From positions 49,929-113,928 of the forward strand of contig JAOZFT010000004.1 in NCBI GenBank assembly GCA_027492035.1: a stretch of 64,000 nucleotides of DNA, given 5' to 3'. The stretch comes from Thermoproteota archaeon (GTDB taxonomy: Archaea; Korarchaeota; JAOZGF01; JAOZFZ01). A program made the translations under genes and the position numbers. This document shows, piece after piece, positions 43,648 through 52,367 of the stretch; position 1 is the stretch's first letter, and each line of letters begins with the position of its first letter. The notes below the pieces were generated by a model that was not told the DNA's origin, made no database searches, and saw only the letters and a list, made by a program, of their open reading frames with translations.

Positions 43648-44067
43648 TCAAGTCTTCTTCCCCTTTCCAAGTAATTTTTTATAAATATTGACTAATCCGG
43701 TATTTGCGGTTATTATCTCGGAAGCCCTCGAATCTAAAGCTGAAGCTAAATGCACCGCTTCTGCAGGAGTTAGTTTCTCTTGCATAACCAATTTAAGAGC
43801 CTTAAACAGTATTTCTTCATTTAACTCAATAAGTTTTAAATTCTTAAAGAAAAGAAACATTTTAGCCTTCTCTAAAGCTATATCTCTACCTATTTCTTCA
43901 TTTAATTCACCAAAAAACTTTACCCAAGTTAAAACTGAAGTACAAGCCCTAATTTCTCCTTTAACGGTTTTTAGCAAATAATTCCTGTACTTCTCCGTCT
44001 TTTCATTTAGATAACCAAGTACAGGTTCCAAAAAAACTTCTGGGAAGAAATAAATCAACTCTCTCAA
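43648..44067 (-). CDS. VapC-like PIN domain protein, degenerate active site
   Basis: This 139-aa protein has the PIN/VapC layout: a first strand (ELIYFFPEVFLEPVLGYL), a middle SVLTWVKFFGELNEE containing the conserved Glu, and PAEAVHLASALDSRASEIITANTGL. Active VapC toxins start with a D-T-N-type triplet and end with T-x-D. Here those read F-P-E and T-A-N, so at least two metal-binding acids are missing. TTG 44067 overlaps the upstream antitoxin stop (TTGA), showing translational coupling. It may be an inactive or drifting toxin. Confidence 0.7.
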   Translation of the reverse strand: MRELIYFFPEVFLEPVLGYLNEKTEKYRNYLLKTVKGEIRACTSVLTWVKFFGELNEEIGRDIALEKAKMFLFFKNLKLIELNEEILFKALKLVMQEKLTPAEAVHLASALDSRASEIITANTGLVNIYKKLLGKGKKT

Positions 44068-44264
44068 CCCTTTTTTCTTTTATGCAAAGGGGACGAACAA
44101 AAACTTTCAATGAATTTTTCAGGTGGAAGGAGAGGCTTCAAAACTATAGCATCCCCTTTCACTTCAAATGTTACAACGCTTCCTTCTTTTAAACCGAAAT
44201 GATCTCTTATGTCCTTAGGAATCACTATTTGACCTCTTGCACCTAACTTTCTGGTGAAGTAAAT
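44064..44264 (-). CDS. AbrB/SpoVT-type antitoxin (not in ORF track)
   Basis: I found this by translating the minus strand upstream of the PIN gene: YFTRKLGARGQIVIPKDIRD then HFGLKEGSVVTFEVKG, a typical AbrB swapped-hairpin domain with a short C-terminal tail. The frame contains no ATG, GTG or TTG before the domain. A good GGAGGGG sits 7 nt before an ATT codon at 44264. A TTG at 44269 is out of frame, but one added T in the T-run would give M-E-F-Y-F-T-R. So either ATT is the start or one base has been lost. It probably represses its own operon and neutralises the PIN protein. Confidence 0.75.
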   Translation of the reverse strand: MYFTRKLGARGQIVIPKDIRDHFGLKEGSVVTFEVKGDAIVLKPLLPPEKFIESFCSSPLHKRKKG

Positions 44265-44382
44265 TCCAAATCCCCTCCAAAAAACAAAATTTTTAACTTC
44301 CCTTACCTTCCTTTCTCCAAACTAAGGAACAAGAAATGAATTAAAAAGTTTTAGTTTTAAGTAATGTGAAGGAGGAAAAGGC

Positions 44383-45684
44383 ATGGTTTATTCACATATT
44401 CAAGATGTTCTTTTAGGCAAATTTAAAGAAGGAGAAACGGTGAACCTGAGAGGATGGGTTTACCTTACAAGAGACCTCGGTAACCTCTACTTCCTGGTTT
44501 TAAGAGATGCTACAGGTTTGCTTCAAACAGTTATAAGAAAAAGCAACACTGAACCTGAACTTTTAGAAAAAATTAAACAAATTTCCCAAGAAACAGCAGT
44601 TTCTTTAAATGGCAAAATCAAGAAAGATGAAAGGGCACCTGGAGGATATGAAATAGAAATCAACAACTTAAATATTTTAGGCCTTTCTAGAGATTACCCT
44701 CTCTCAAAAAAGTCACACGGAGTCGAGTTCTTACTCAACCACAGGCATTTATGGTTAAGAAGTCCTCGGCAAAGAGACATATTGAAAATTAGAGAGTCAG
44801 TTACCTGGTATGCGAGGGAATTTTTTAGGAGAGAAGGCTTCACAGAAGTACATCCACCTATGTTAACTCCTTCAATGGTGGAAGGAGGGGCAACCCTTTT
44901 CGAGCTAAAATACTTTGACAGAAATGCCTACTTAACCCAGAGTTCACAACTGTATTTGGAAGCTTTAATTTTCTCACTTGAAAAAGTTTGGTGTTTAGCA
45001 CCTTCTTTTAGAGCTGAGAAATCAAGAACAAGGAGGCATTTGACCGAGTACTGGCATTTGGAAGCTGAAGAAGCTTTCTACAGCAACGAAGACAACATGA
45101 AACTTCAAGAAAAACTTGTAAGTTACATATGTAAGAAAGTAGCTGAGAAGAACAGAGAAGAACTTGAAACTTTCCAAGTTAGACCTGAGAGGCTGCTGAA
45201 AATTAAACCCCCCTTCAAAAGAATGAAGTATCAAGAGGCAATAGATAAGCTGCAAAGGAAGGGTTTTGACGTTAAATACGGAGATGATTTCGGAGCAGAT
45301 GAGGAAGAAGCCCTCACAAAAGATATGGAGACCCCTTTATTCATAACTAACTACCCTTTAGAGATAAAGGCTTTCTACATGAAAGAAGACCCTAACAACC
45401 CAGGAACGGCACTTTGCGCTGATTTGCTTTTACCAGAAGGGTATGGAGAAGTTATTGGTGGAAGCGAACGTGAAACAAACTATGAAGTATTAGTTAAAAG
45501 GATAGAAGAAACTGGACAGCCTATAGAAAACTATAAATGGTACTTAGACCTAAGGAAATATGGTTCGGTGCAACACTCCGGGTTTGGATTAGGACTTGAA
45601 AGATTGATAATGTGGCTGCTTAAGTTAAGCCATATAAGGGAAGCAGTTCCCTTCCCAAGAACCCCTAGCCGAATCTACCCCTAA
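44383..45684 (+). CDS. asnS: Asparaginyl-tRNA synthetase
   Basis: This 433-aa class IIb synthetase has an N-terminal OB anticodon-binding domain (VNLRGWVYLTRDLGNLYFLVLRD). The catalytic domain includes HRHLWLRSPRQRDILKIRE (motif 1 region), FRAEKSRTRRHLTEYWHLEAE (motif 2, in the Asn-specific form) and GFGLGLERLIMWLL (motif 3). YGDDFGADEEE and the ending PFPRTPSRIYP also favour AsnRS over AspRS. The presence of the OB domain argues against an AsnRS-derived asparagine synthetase. GAAGGAGG precedes ATG 44383. Confidence 0.92.
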   Translation: MVYSHIQDVLLGKFKEGETVNLRGWVYLTRDLGNLYFLVLRDATGLLQTVIRKSNTEPELLEKIKQISQETAVSLNGKIKKDERAPGGYEIEINNLNILGLSRDYPLSKKSHGVEFLLNHRHLWLRSPRQRDILKIRESVTWYAREFFRREGFTEVHPPMLTPSMVEGGATLFELKYFDRNAYLTQSSQLYLEALIFSLEKVWCLAPSFRAEKSRTRRHLTEYWHLEAEEAFYSNEDNMKLQEKLVSYICKKVAEKNREELETFQVRPERLLKIKPPFKRMKYQEAIDKLQRKGFDVKYGDDFGADEEEALTKDMETPLFITNYPLEIKAFYMKEDPNNPGTALCADLLLPEGYGEVIGGSERETNYEVLVKRIEETGQPIENYKWYLDLRKYGSVQHSGFGLGLERLIMWLLKLSHIREAVPFPRTPSRIYP

Positions 45685-45749
45685 TAAGCCTTAAACAAGA
45701 AGTCAGGAAAGTTTAGAAGAGAAATTTGTAAAGGTGACAAAGTTATTTT

Positions 45750-46535
45750 TCAAATTGAAGCATCAGCTTTCTTTAAAGCTTTCTCCACTTCTTCCCTTAT
45801 TATATAACCACCTACGTGGAGAATAGGTTCCTTGAGCTCAGGATCAACAGACATTGTAGCTGTACAAGGGTAACTATGATGAGCCTTCGCTACAGCGTCA
45901 TAAATGGTTTCTTTCTCAATTTTTACACCTATAAGTTTTTTTGCAACATACCATGTAGAGCCGCAAGGAGCGCTCCTTATCACAACAGTAGATGGAACTA
46001 CATCATGCTTATTACCTTTTGTAACAGAGACTTCCAGTAGTGGCCTTCCTATCCCTAACTCATTTATGAACCTTGAAATTAAGGGTTTGTTGTTTTGAGG
46101 CTCCAATGAACAAAAGGGTTTCGGGAAGGCATACTCCAAACCTGTTTCCTGACATTCTCTTTCCAGCTGATTTTTTAAACCCGTAGGAACTTCAGTAAAA
46201 TCTTCAATAGGTACAATTAATCCTTTTACACCATTTTCCTTTAAATAGTAAGGAAGCTCCAGCAACAGGTCTTTATGTAAACCAGAGGCTATACACAGAT
46301 CAACCTCCGGAATTTTTTTAGGCATATACTCTTGAGGTTCATCAATAAAACCTGGTAATTCAGAGGGATTAGGCAACTGTAAAGCTGCTAAAATATTACG
46401 AGCGTAAGTATACACACCGTATTTGCAAGAGTCACAATATAGGCCGCAGGCCTTGCAAAAACTTGGATCATTCACTAAATTCCTTATTACACGTTCCATA
46501 AATTCTCCGCTGTAGATGAAGACTAATTTTAACAT
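45750..46535 (-). CDS. DUF166 family protein (thymidylate-synthase-like)
   Basis: This 261-aa archaeal protein matches DUF166: LKLVFIYSGEFMERVIRNLVND, CKACGLYCDSCKYGVYTYARNI, IASGLHKDLLLELPYYLKENGVKGLIVPIE, CSLEP, and VIRSAPCGSTWYVAKKLIGV near the C-terminus. The family is common in archaea with tetrahydromethanopterin. It has been linked to thymidylate synthesis in name, but without solid biochemical proof known to me. The cysteine set suggests metal or Fe-S binding. It is monocistronic and convergent with asnS. Confidence 0.83.
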   Translation of the reverse strand: MLKLVFIYSGEFMERVIRNLVNDPSFCKACGLYCDSCKYGVYTYARNILAALQLPNPSELPGFIDEPQEYMPKKIPEVDLCIASGLHKDLLLELPYYLKENGVKGLIVPIEDFTEVPTGLKNQLERECQETGLEYAFPKPFCSLEPQNNKPLISRFINELGIGRPLLEVSVTKGNKHDVVPSTVVIRSAPCGSTWYVAKKLIGVKIEKETIYDAVAKAHHSYPCTATMSVDPELKEPILHVGGYIIREEVEKALKKADASI

Positions 46536-46633
46536 TTCCTAATCCACTTACCAATAAAGAAATTAAAACTGGCTTTCCCTTTTCTAAAAAAATTAAATGT
46601 TTTAAATAAGGCCTTTAAACCGAATACTTTCAT

Positions 46634-46873
46634 TTAATCAATTAATTGCATCACACCCTTTGGACAAGCTTTTATACATTCCATACACCGTGTGCATTTA
46701 CCGTAATCAATAACTGGTGGCTTAACCTCTTCTATAGCTGATTCAGAGCATGCATTTACACAATAGAAGCACCCATGGCAATTTCCTATTGCTGCAACAT
46801 ACACTTCCTTGTTGTATTTGTACTTATCTATTTCACTCCTAACTAGTGAACCAAAAAATACTTGTTTTCCCAT
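46634..46873 (-). CDS. Small 2[4Fe-4S] ferredoxin
   Basis: This 79-aa ferredoxin has two clusters, CHGCFYCVNAC and CTRCMECIKAC, in the usual C-x2-C-x2-C-x3-C layout, after an unusual about 30-residue N-terminal strand region (FFGSLVRSEIDKYKYNKEVYVA). It is likely an electron carrier. The upstream DNA contains TATAACTTATTTATAA (46883-46898), which matches 14 of 16 bases of the element before cdhA. No Shine-Dalgarno is evident, so the message may have a very short leader. Confidence 0.85.
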   Translation of the reverse strand: MGKQVFFGSLVRSEIDKYKYNKEVYVAAIGNCHGCFYCVNACSESAIEEVKPPVIDYGKCTRCMECIKACPKGVMQLID

Positions 46874-47110
46874 TTAAACTCGTTATAAATAAGTTATAAT
46901 AACAGTTTATAAAATTTTCTTAGATAAATACGGAAAAATTTTATTAGGTTTTCAAAAGAAGACGAAAAAGAAAATTCAAAAAAGCAGATTTCTTACACTT
47001 CTTTTTAGAAAGGGTTCAATTATTACCTTTCTCAGTTTAAATTATTGAAGAATCTACCGAAGAAATTCTCATATCAGAACCCGAGGGACTGAAATGAACT
47101 TTCCCTATTT

Positions 47111-47662
47111 TTATGTTTCTTTTCCAACTGTAGAAACAGTAACAAAGTAGTCTTTCCCTACATGAAGAAGAGGCCTGAAAACTTTAAGGTTGTAAAGTCC
47201 TTCATTAGTTAAGTATTTTTCTTGGGCTTCAGCTAGAAGCACGTCAGCTAAGAAAAGGTCATGATCGCCTGCTTTAATAACTTCTCTAATCTTACATTCA
47301 ATATAGGCGATACATTCCTTTATTCGGGGTGTTTCCACTTTTTCGCTTTTTTCAATCCTTAACCCTGCCTCCTTAAATTTGTCAACCTTTTCACCGGAAA
47401 CACTTCCACAAAACAATGCCTGTTTCATTAAGTTGTATGAAGGAATGTTAACAACAAATTCTCTTGCCTCTTTGATTATTTTGTAAGAGAATCTAGTGGG
47501 TTTTATGCTTAATACTAGAATAGGGGGGTTCAAGCTAACAGGTGTTATCCATGCAACAGTTATAATATTTGTTTTGTTTGTTTCTTTATTTTTACATGTT
47601 ATTAGTACTGTTAAACAGGGGTGAAGAAGGTAATTAAACTTATTTAATGGGATCTTAACCAC
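47111..47662 (-). CDS. Flavin reductase-like FMN-binding protein
   Basis: This 183-aa protein has the flavin reductase-like split-barrel pattern: PCLTVLITCKNKETNKTNIITVAWITPVSLNPP, LSIKPTRFSYKIIKEAREFVVNIP, FCGSVSGEKVDKFKEAGL, and ECIAYIECKIREVIKAGDHDLFLADVL. Such proteins bind FMN and reduce flavins or act as oxidoreductases of unknown substrate. I choose GTG 47662, because GGAGGTGA lies 5 nt before it. The track start at 47671 overlaps that ribosome site. It lies near the second corrinoid operon but is not clearly joined to it. Confidence 0.85.
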   Translation of the reverse strand: MVKIPLNKFNYLLHPCLTVLITCKNKETNKTNIITVAWITPVSLNPPILVLSIKPTRFSYKIIKEAREFVVNIPSYNLMKQALFCGSVSGEKVDKFKEAGLRIEKSEKVETPRIKECIAYIECKIREVIKAGDHDLFLADVLLAEAQEKYLTNEGLYNLKVFRPLLHVGKDYFVTVSTVGKET

Positions 47663-47744
47663 ACAATTCACCTCCGAAGTTTTTACTTGACAAGCTAGAA
47701 AATTTTGGCATCAGTAATAAGTTTCCTTTAATTTTTTAATTTAT

Positions 47745-48392
47745 TCAGCTTTCTTCAATTAATTTTTTACATTTCTTAACAGCCTCAATCGCGTCTTTAC
47801 CGTAGGAATCTGCACCTATTTCTTTGGCAAGGGTTTCAGATGTTGGTAACCCTCCAATTATGACCTTCACTTTGTTCCTTAAACCTGTTTTAATTAGTTC
47901 AGAAATAACTTCCCCCATTTCTTTAACTGTCACTGAAAGTAGAGCTGACAGTGCAAGTATTTTCGCTTTATTCTTTTTCACAGCCTCTACAAATTCTTCT
48001 TTAGGTACATCTACACCAAGATTTATAACATTGAAACCTGAGGCTTCAAGCATGGTTGCCACAAGGTTTTTACCTATGTCATGAATATCCCCCCTTACGG
48101 TACCTATAACCACTGTATTTCTCACTACATTACTTCTTTTTTCAATGAGAGGCTTCATTTTTTCCATAGCCTCTTTAAACATTTCAGATGCTATTAACAT
48201 GTCTGTTAGAAAGTATTCCCCCCTCTCAAACAGTTCACCGATTCTCTGCATCCCAGGTGTTAAGGCTTCAAAAATTATTTTTTGCACCATAACCCCCTTT
48301 TCTAAAGCTTCTTCAAGAAACTTAAAGAATTCTTTATGGTTCAATTCTATTAATTTCTCCTTTAATCCCTTAATTAATTGGTTCTGCCCCAT
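47745..48392 (-). CDS. Corrinoid protein of a second methyltransferase system
   Basis: This 215-aa methyltransferase corrinoid protein has the N-terminal helical domain (LTPGMQRIGELFERGEYFLTDMLIASEMF) and the B12 domain with GTVRGDIHDIGKNLVATML (DxHxxG ligand), INLGVDVPKEEFV, ALSALLSVTVKEM and IGGLPTSETLA. It differs clearly from the one at 30052. The ATG at 48392 overlaps the UroD-family gene by 19 bp, so the two are coupled and work together. The acceptor of the methyl group cannot be named from sequence. Confidence 0.92.
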   Translation of the reverse strand: MGQNQLIKGLKEKLIELNHKEFFKFLEEALEKGVMVQKIIFEALTPGMQRIGELFERGEYFLTDMLIASEMFKEAMEKMKPLIEKRSNVVRNTVVIGTVRGDIHDIGKNLVATMLEASGFNVINLGVDVPKEEFVEAVKKNKAKILALSALLSVTVKEMGEVISELIKTGLRNKVKVIIGGLPTSETLAKEIGADSYGKDAIEAVKKCKKLIEES

Positions 48393-49423
48393 AACTCCCA
48401 AGCCCTTCTCAGCTTCAGTATTTTCTCAAAAACGTTTTCCTCCCTAAAAGTTCTACCAGGGTAAGGCCTGTGAGTATTTGAAAGAACTAATTTCTTTTTC
48501 CCATGCTTCTTTAGGAGTTTTTCAGGTATTGACAAGAAATGTTCAGGTGTTAAATCATCTCTAAAAAGCAAATCAACCGGTAAACCCGTCATAAAAACTG
48601 TTTCCTTCACTTGCTGCCTGGCTTTCGCAACTAAGTCAACCCATTTTAGAGCATCACTTAAGGTTGATTTAACGCTTAAGTCTAAGGGGTGAAGTGCATC
48701 GTAGAATTTGCTCAACTTAGTTATGAAGTTCTTTCTTGTAATGTCGCCGTCACTATGTAGAATACTTAGTTTCCCTTCCCTTTTTATTTCGGCTGTAAAT
48801 TTTTTATGCCAAGGAAAATAAAGTTTCATAAAAAATTCAGGCCGGTAATTAGGTCCACTGTAACTGCATGCGTCGTCAGCAACCCTTACAGCATCCACCC
48901 ACTCAATTTCTAAACCTACCTTAATAAGTTCCAGTATATATTTTGAAACCTTGCTATAAAGTTCACTTGCCTTCTGCGGATTTAGTTTCGTAAGAGAAGA
49001 GAAATCGAAACGATGGAAAGATAATTCAGTCTGGGTTGAGGGTTTAAATTGTTCCGGTGCACACATGTACTCACACTGCTCCGTGGGGCCAAGAACCTCA
49101 AACACAACAAATTTTTCCTTTGCATAATTTGAAACCTGTTTCTTAAACTTCTCCACAGCTGAAGACACGACATAACTTACTTCAGGCCATTCATACTTCT
49201 CTATTTCCATTTCATCAGCCCATTCAAAAATGCTTTGATTGTTTCTCCTACAAAATGGGCCTTTCTCTCTAAGGAAAACGGACCATTGGGGAATCCAAGC
49301 ATAGCCCAGAACTAAATCACTGAATTCAGCTTCAAATTCTTTATCTAACGTTTCAAGATGCAAAGGCACTCTGCCAGTTTCTTCACCATTAAAAACTTTA
49401 ATTACAAGGTCTCTGCTGTCCAT
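48374..49423 (-). CDS. UroD-family corrinoid methyltransferase
   Basis: This 349-aa protein has the uroporphyrinogen decarboxylase (UroD) fold, which includes corrinoid methyltransferases such as MtaA/MtbA. Visible blocks are MDSRDLVIKVFNGEETGRVPLHLE, WVDAVRVADDACSYSG, LYFPWHKKF, and ILHSDGDITRKNF. In coenzyme M methyltransferases the last block is H-x-C and binds zinc; here C is replaced by D, so it is more likely a methyl-donor (MT1-type) or other UroD enzyme. Substrates could be methoxylated or other methyl compounds. The track adds 83 spurious residues; ATG 49423 has GGGTG upstream and begins the family domain. Confidence 0.82.
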   Translation of the reverse strand: MDSRDLVIKVFNGEETGRVPLHLETLDKEFEAEFSDLVLGYAWIPQWSVFLREKGPFCRRNNQSIFEWADEMEIEKYEWPEVSYVVSSAVEKFKKQVSNYAKEKFVVFEVLGPTEQCEYMCAPEQFKPSTQTELSFHRFDFSSLTKLNPQKASELYSKVSKYILELIKVGLEIEWVDAVRVADDACSYSGPNYRPEFFMKLYFPWHKKFTAEIKREGKLSILHSDGDITRKNFITKLSKFYDALHPLDLSVKSTLSDALKWVDLVAKARQQVKETVFMTGLPVDLLFRDDLTPEHFLSIPEKLLKKHGKKKLVLSNTHRPYPGRTFREENVFEKILKLRRAWELWGRTN

Positions 49424-49625
49424 TATTGCACCCAGCAATTTTCGGATACAGAAAATCTCTTCTAAAATAAAACTTAAACAAAACTCTTTAAAATCCTTTA
49501 TCAGTACAAAATATTTCCCATTTAAAAATGTAGTATTGGAAATGTGAAACTGAAAGTGTTGACTAAAACAAATTAAAGGATATAGAGGAAAATGAAAAAA
49601 ATTCCTACAGTGGGGGAGTGTCTGT

Positions 49626-50180
49626 ATGATTTGGGAGTATTTGTTAATTGGGTCAGCGTTTGGTGCATTCATAGGTTACTTAGCTAACCGCATAGCCGTT
49701 TGGATGCTTTTCCATCCAATTAAACCCTTAAAAATAGGGCCCGTAGTAATGCAAGGTATTTTTCCAAAGAAGAAGAGGGAAATAGCTGAAAGAATTGCTT
49801 TAGTTATATCTGAGAAAGTTATGTCAGGGGAGGAAATAATAAAGTTGACAACAGAGGCTGTTGAAAAGGAACTAAGTCAAAGAAAGTTGTTTTTTCCTTT
49901 TCCGTCATTCACAACCTTTAGAGAAGTAATAAACGCCATAGTTAAGGCCACAGTAACAAATTTTATGAAAAGCTTCCTCTTCCTTAAAGGGACAGAAGAA
50001 AACATTAACATTAAAGAATATATTCTGGAGAAATTTGATGAATTCAGCAATGAAGAATTCGAAAAAGTATTCAAAGAAGCAGTGGGTAAAGAGTTAAATT
50101 ATATTTCAATAAATGACGCAATAATAGGGGGAGTTGTAGGGATCATAGAAGTCTCCCTCCTAACTATCCTTCACATTTGA
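49626..50180 (+). CDS. DUF445 family membrane-associated protein (short)
   Basis: This 184-aa protein starts with the DUF445 hallmark: GSAFGAFIGYLANRIAVWMLFHPIKPLKIG then VVMQGIFPKKKREIAERIALVIS. It ends with INDAIIGGVVGIIEVSLL, which resembles the closing membrane helix of the family. Bacterial members are usually longer (about 350-400 aa), while archaeal members can be short like this. Function is unknown. ATG 49626 has GGGGGAG upstream. It is divergent from the UroD-corrinoid operon with about a 200-bp gap. Confidence 0.75.
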   Translation: MIWEYLLIGSAFGAFIGYLANRIAVWMLFHPIKPLKIGPVVMQGIFPKKKREIAERIALVISEKVMSGEEIIKLTTEAVEKELSQRKLFFPFPSFTTFREVINAIVKATVTNFMKSFLFLKGTEENINIKEYILEKFDEFSNEEFEKVFKEAVGKELNYISINDAIIGGVVGIIEVSLLTILHI

Positions 50181-50316
50181 GCCAGACCTCCCAAAACTGA
50201 GAACTTCTAAACCTTTCAAAATTTTAACCCCTTACTTAATGTTTTTGGACATGCCCTGAAATAAGTGGGAAAATAGAAAAAGGAGAAATAACTTTTTTGA
50301 AGCCTAAAAACAAACT

Positions 50317-50406
50317 GTGAAGCGGGATTACTGCATAGTTGAAATAAGGAACAGGAAAGTTGTAGACGTAAAGTTTGAGAACTTGTTCCCGAAAAAGAAG
50401 AGATGA
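50317..50406 (+). CDS. Possible 29-residue basic peptide before mptE
   Basis: A GTG-start frame encodes a short peptide ending FENLFPKKKR, with coding-like composition (two hydrophobic strands and a basic tail). No ribosome site is evident. It stops 20 bp before mptE. It may be a leader peptide, a remnant, or chance. Confidence 0.2.
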   Translation: MKRDYCIVEIRNRKVVDVKFENLFPKKKR

Positions 50407-50425
50407 AAAAGAGGGAATAGGGGTT

Positions 50426-51190
50426 ATGAGGATAGGGGAGTGGTTAAAAATTTACAGAAGAATAGCCGAAGACTTCGGTTTTGATATGAAAAAAGACCAA
50501 GTAGCAAGTTATATTCTTTCATCCCTCTTAGATTCAGATCACTTGTTCGAACTCACTGCAAAAATTAGAAGGAAGCCGTGTTTAGTTTTCGGTGCAGGGC
50601 CTAGCCTGGCAAAAGATTTCAAAAAAGCATTGAGGCTAGGAGCTACCGAAAAAACAGTTACTGTTTGCGCAGATGACGCTGTAACAGTTTTTAAGCAACA
50701 TAAAACCAAATGTGACGTAATAACTACGGACCTAGATGGGGATTTACAAAATTTAAAGTGGATGTTTCAACAAGGGTCTTTGTTTGTTGTACATGGTCAT
50801 GGCGATAACATTAAAAAGCTTAAGGAAATTGTGCCTTTACTGAAGAGCAGAGTTGTGGGTTCAACACAAGTTTTCGAGACGCCACGCGTCCATAACTTCG
50901 GTGGTTTCACAGATGGAGACAGGGCTGTCTTTTTATGTACAAGTTTAGGAGCTTCAAAAGTGGGTTTGTTGGGGATGGATTTTAGGGGAGAGATAGGGAG
51001 TTACTCTATCAAGGATTTAGATAAGGTTAAAGACCCTTCTTGGGAAGACAAAAAAAGGAAAAAGTTGAAATGGGCTGAAGAATTAATTTCTATTTTGGTT
51101 AAAAAAGAAAGGGTGCCAATTTATAACCTATCTAAAACATGTATTAAAGACGTGCCAAATCTAGGGCTTAGAAAGTTTTTAGGTGAGTAA
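50426..51190 (+). CDS. mptE: 6-hydroxymethyl-7,8-dihydropterin pyrophosphokinase, MptE type
   Basis: This 254-aa archaeal enzyme (MptE/DUF115-like) makes the pyrophosphate ester used for tetrahydromethanopterin synthesis. Blocks are KPCLVFGAGPSLAKDFKKAL, VCADDAVTVFKQHKTKCDVITTDLDGDLQ, FVVHGHGDNIKKLKEIVPLL, TQVFETPRVHNFGGFTDGDRA and KVGLLGMDFRGEIGSYS. The TDLDGD motif binds metal and pyrophosphate. The ATG at 50426 (MRIGEW) with AGGGG upstream is better than the track start at 50375. A pterin route fits the Wood-Ljungdahl methyl branch of this cell. It is followed directly by an acyl-CoA dehydrogenase, probably unrelated in function. Confidence 0.9.
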   Translation: MRIGEWLKIYRRIAEDFGFDMKKDQVASYILSSLLDSDHLFELTAKIRRKPCLVFGAGPSLAKDFKKALRLGATEKTVTVCADDAVTVFKQHKTKCDVITTDLDGDLQNLKWMFQQGSLFVVHGHGDNIKKLKEIVPLLKSRVVGSTQVFETPRVHNFGGFTDGDRAVFLCTSLGASKVGLLGMDFRGEIGSYSIKDLDKVKDPSWEDKKRKKLKWAEELISILVKKERVPIYNLSKTCIKDVPNLGLRKFLGE

Positions 51191-51218
51191 TGGCTTCAGT
51201 TGCGGAGGGGGGAGAAAC

Positions 51219-52367
51219 ATGACCACTTCAAGTTTGAGCAAGACAGAGTTTTTGAATGAAGTTGGTAAATTCGTTTCTGAGAGGATAGCTCCTTTAAGCA
51301 GGGAGATAGATGAGAGAAATGAGTTTCCGAAACTTCTTTATAAAGAAATGGGTGAAAAAGGCATTCTTGGAGTGACGGTTCCAAAAAAGTATGGGGGAAG
51401 AAATTACGGTTTCCCTATTTATTTAAAGGTGGTGGAAAGGGTTGCTAGGGAGTCTTCAGCCGTTGCAGCCTCAATAGCCACTCATGAAATGTTAACGTAT
51501 ATTTTGTTGAAACACGGAACAGAGAAGCAGAAAGAAAAATATTTAACCAGTTTAGTTAATGGGGAAATGGTTGGTGGTTTCGCTATGACTGAACCATGGG
51601 CAGGAAGCGACGTAAACAGTATATCAACTTCTGCAGAAATAAGGGAAGATACAATAATTATTGATGGTGTGAAGAAATTTATTTCAAACGGCACATTTGG
51701 AGACTTGTTTGGGGTTGTTGTGAAGACTGGTGAGTTGGGGAAGGGAAGGGCTGAACTTTCGTTTGTTTTGGTAGAGAAAAAGGATCCAGGGTTTAAAATG
51801 GAGGAGAAACTTGATTTATCAGGTAATAGGGGGTTAGGAGTAGCTAAACTTGTTTTTAACAACTGTGAAGTGGAGAGAGGTAAATTAGTTGGTGAAAAGG
51901 GGGAAGGTTTTAAGATAATTATGGATGCCTTGCTCCTTGGCAAGCTTTCCTATGCAGCTATAGCATTGGGTTTAATGGAGGAAGCTGTGAATCTTTGTCT
52001 TAGTTACACGAGAGAAAGAAAGCAATTTAATCAGCCTTTGTTTAATTTCCAAGCCGTGAATTTCACCATAGCTGAAATGGCGACAGAGTTTGAGGCATCT
52101 AAGGCTTTACTTGAGAAAGTTGCATCGAAGTGGGGGAGGGATGAAAACTTAAACTTCTATGCTTCAGTGGCTAAGTTATTCATAACAGGAAAGGCTTGTG
52201 AAACAGCGCTGAAAGCTGTTCAGTTACATGGTGGACGGGGTTACTTGAGAGGTGAAAAAGTTGAAAAACTGTACCGTGACGCAAAAGGGTTAGAAATAGG
52301 TGAAGGAACTTCAGAAATTCAGAAAAGAATAATAGCTAGGGAACTTTCAAAAATGGGGATGGTTTAA
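51219..52367 (+). CDS. Acyl-CoA dehydrogenase 1
   Basis: This 382-aa flavoprotein oxidises acyl-CoA to enoyl-CoA and passes electrons to ETF. It shows PKKYGGRNYGFPIYLKVVE, AMTEPWAGSDVNS (FAD-binding loop), RKQFNQPLFNFQAVNF, and AVQLHGGRGYLRGEKVEKLYRDA. The catalytic Glu region is IGEGTSEIQ. Length is standard. The ATG at 51219 follows GGAGGGGGGAG, and the track's 12 extra residues are unlikely. It is followed at once (TAAATG) by a 90-aa gene. Chain-length preference is not deducible. Confidence 0.92.
   Translation: MTTSSLSKTEFLNEVGKFVSERIAPLSREIDERNEFPKLLYKEMGEKGILGVTVPKKYGGRNYGFPIYLKVVERVARESSAVAASIATHEMLTYILLKHGTEKQKEKYLTSLVNGEMVGGFAMTEPWAGSDVNSISTSAEIREDTIIIDGVKKFISNGTFGDLFGVVVKTGELGKGRAELSFVLVEKKDPGFKMEEKLDLSGNRGLGVAKLVFNNCEVERGKLVGEKGEGFKIIMDALLLGKLSYAAIALGLMEEAVNLCLSYTRERKQFNQPLFNFQAVNFTIAEMATEFEASKALLEKVASKWGRDENLNFYASVAKLFITGKACETALKAVQLHGGRGYLRGEKVEKLYRDAKGLEIGEGTSEIQKRIIARELSKMGMV

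Noticed and set aside
49424-49672. 83-residue N-terminal extension of the UroD-family ORF
   Set aside because: The segment is hydrophobic and unlike the family. The UroD domain starts at ATG 49423 with a ribosome site, and the extension overlaps the divergent DUF445 gene.
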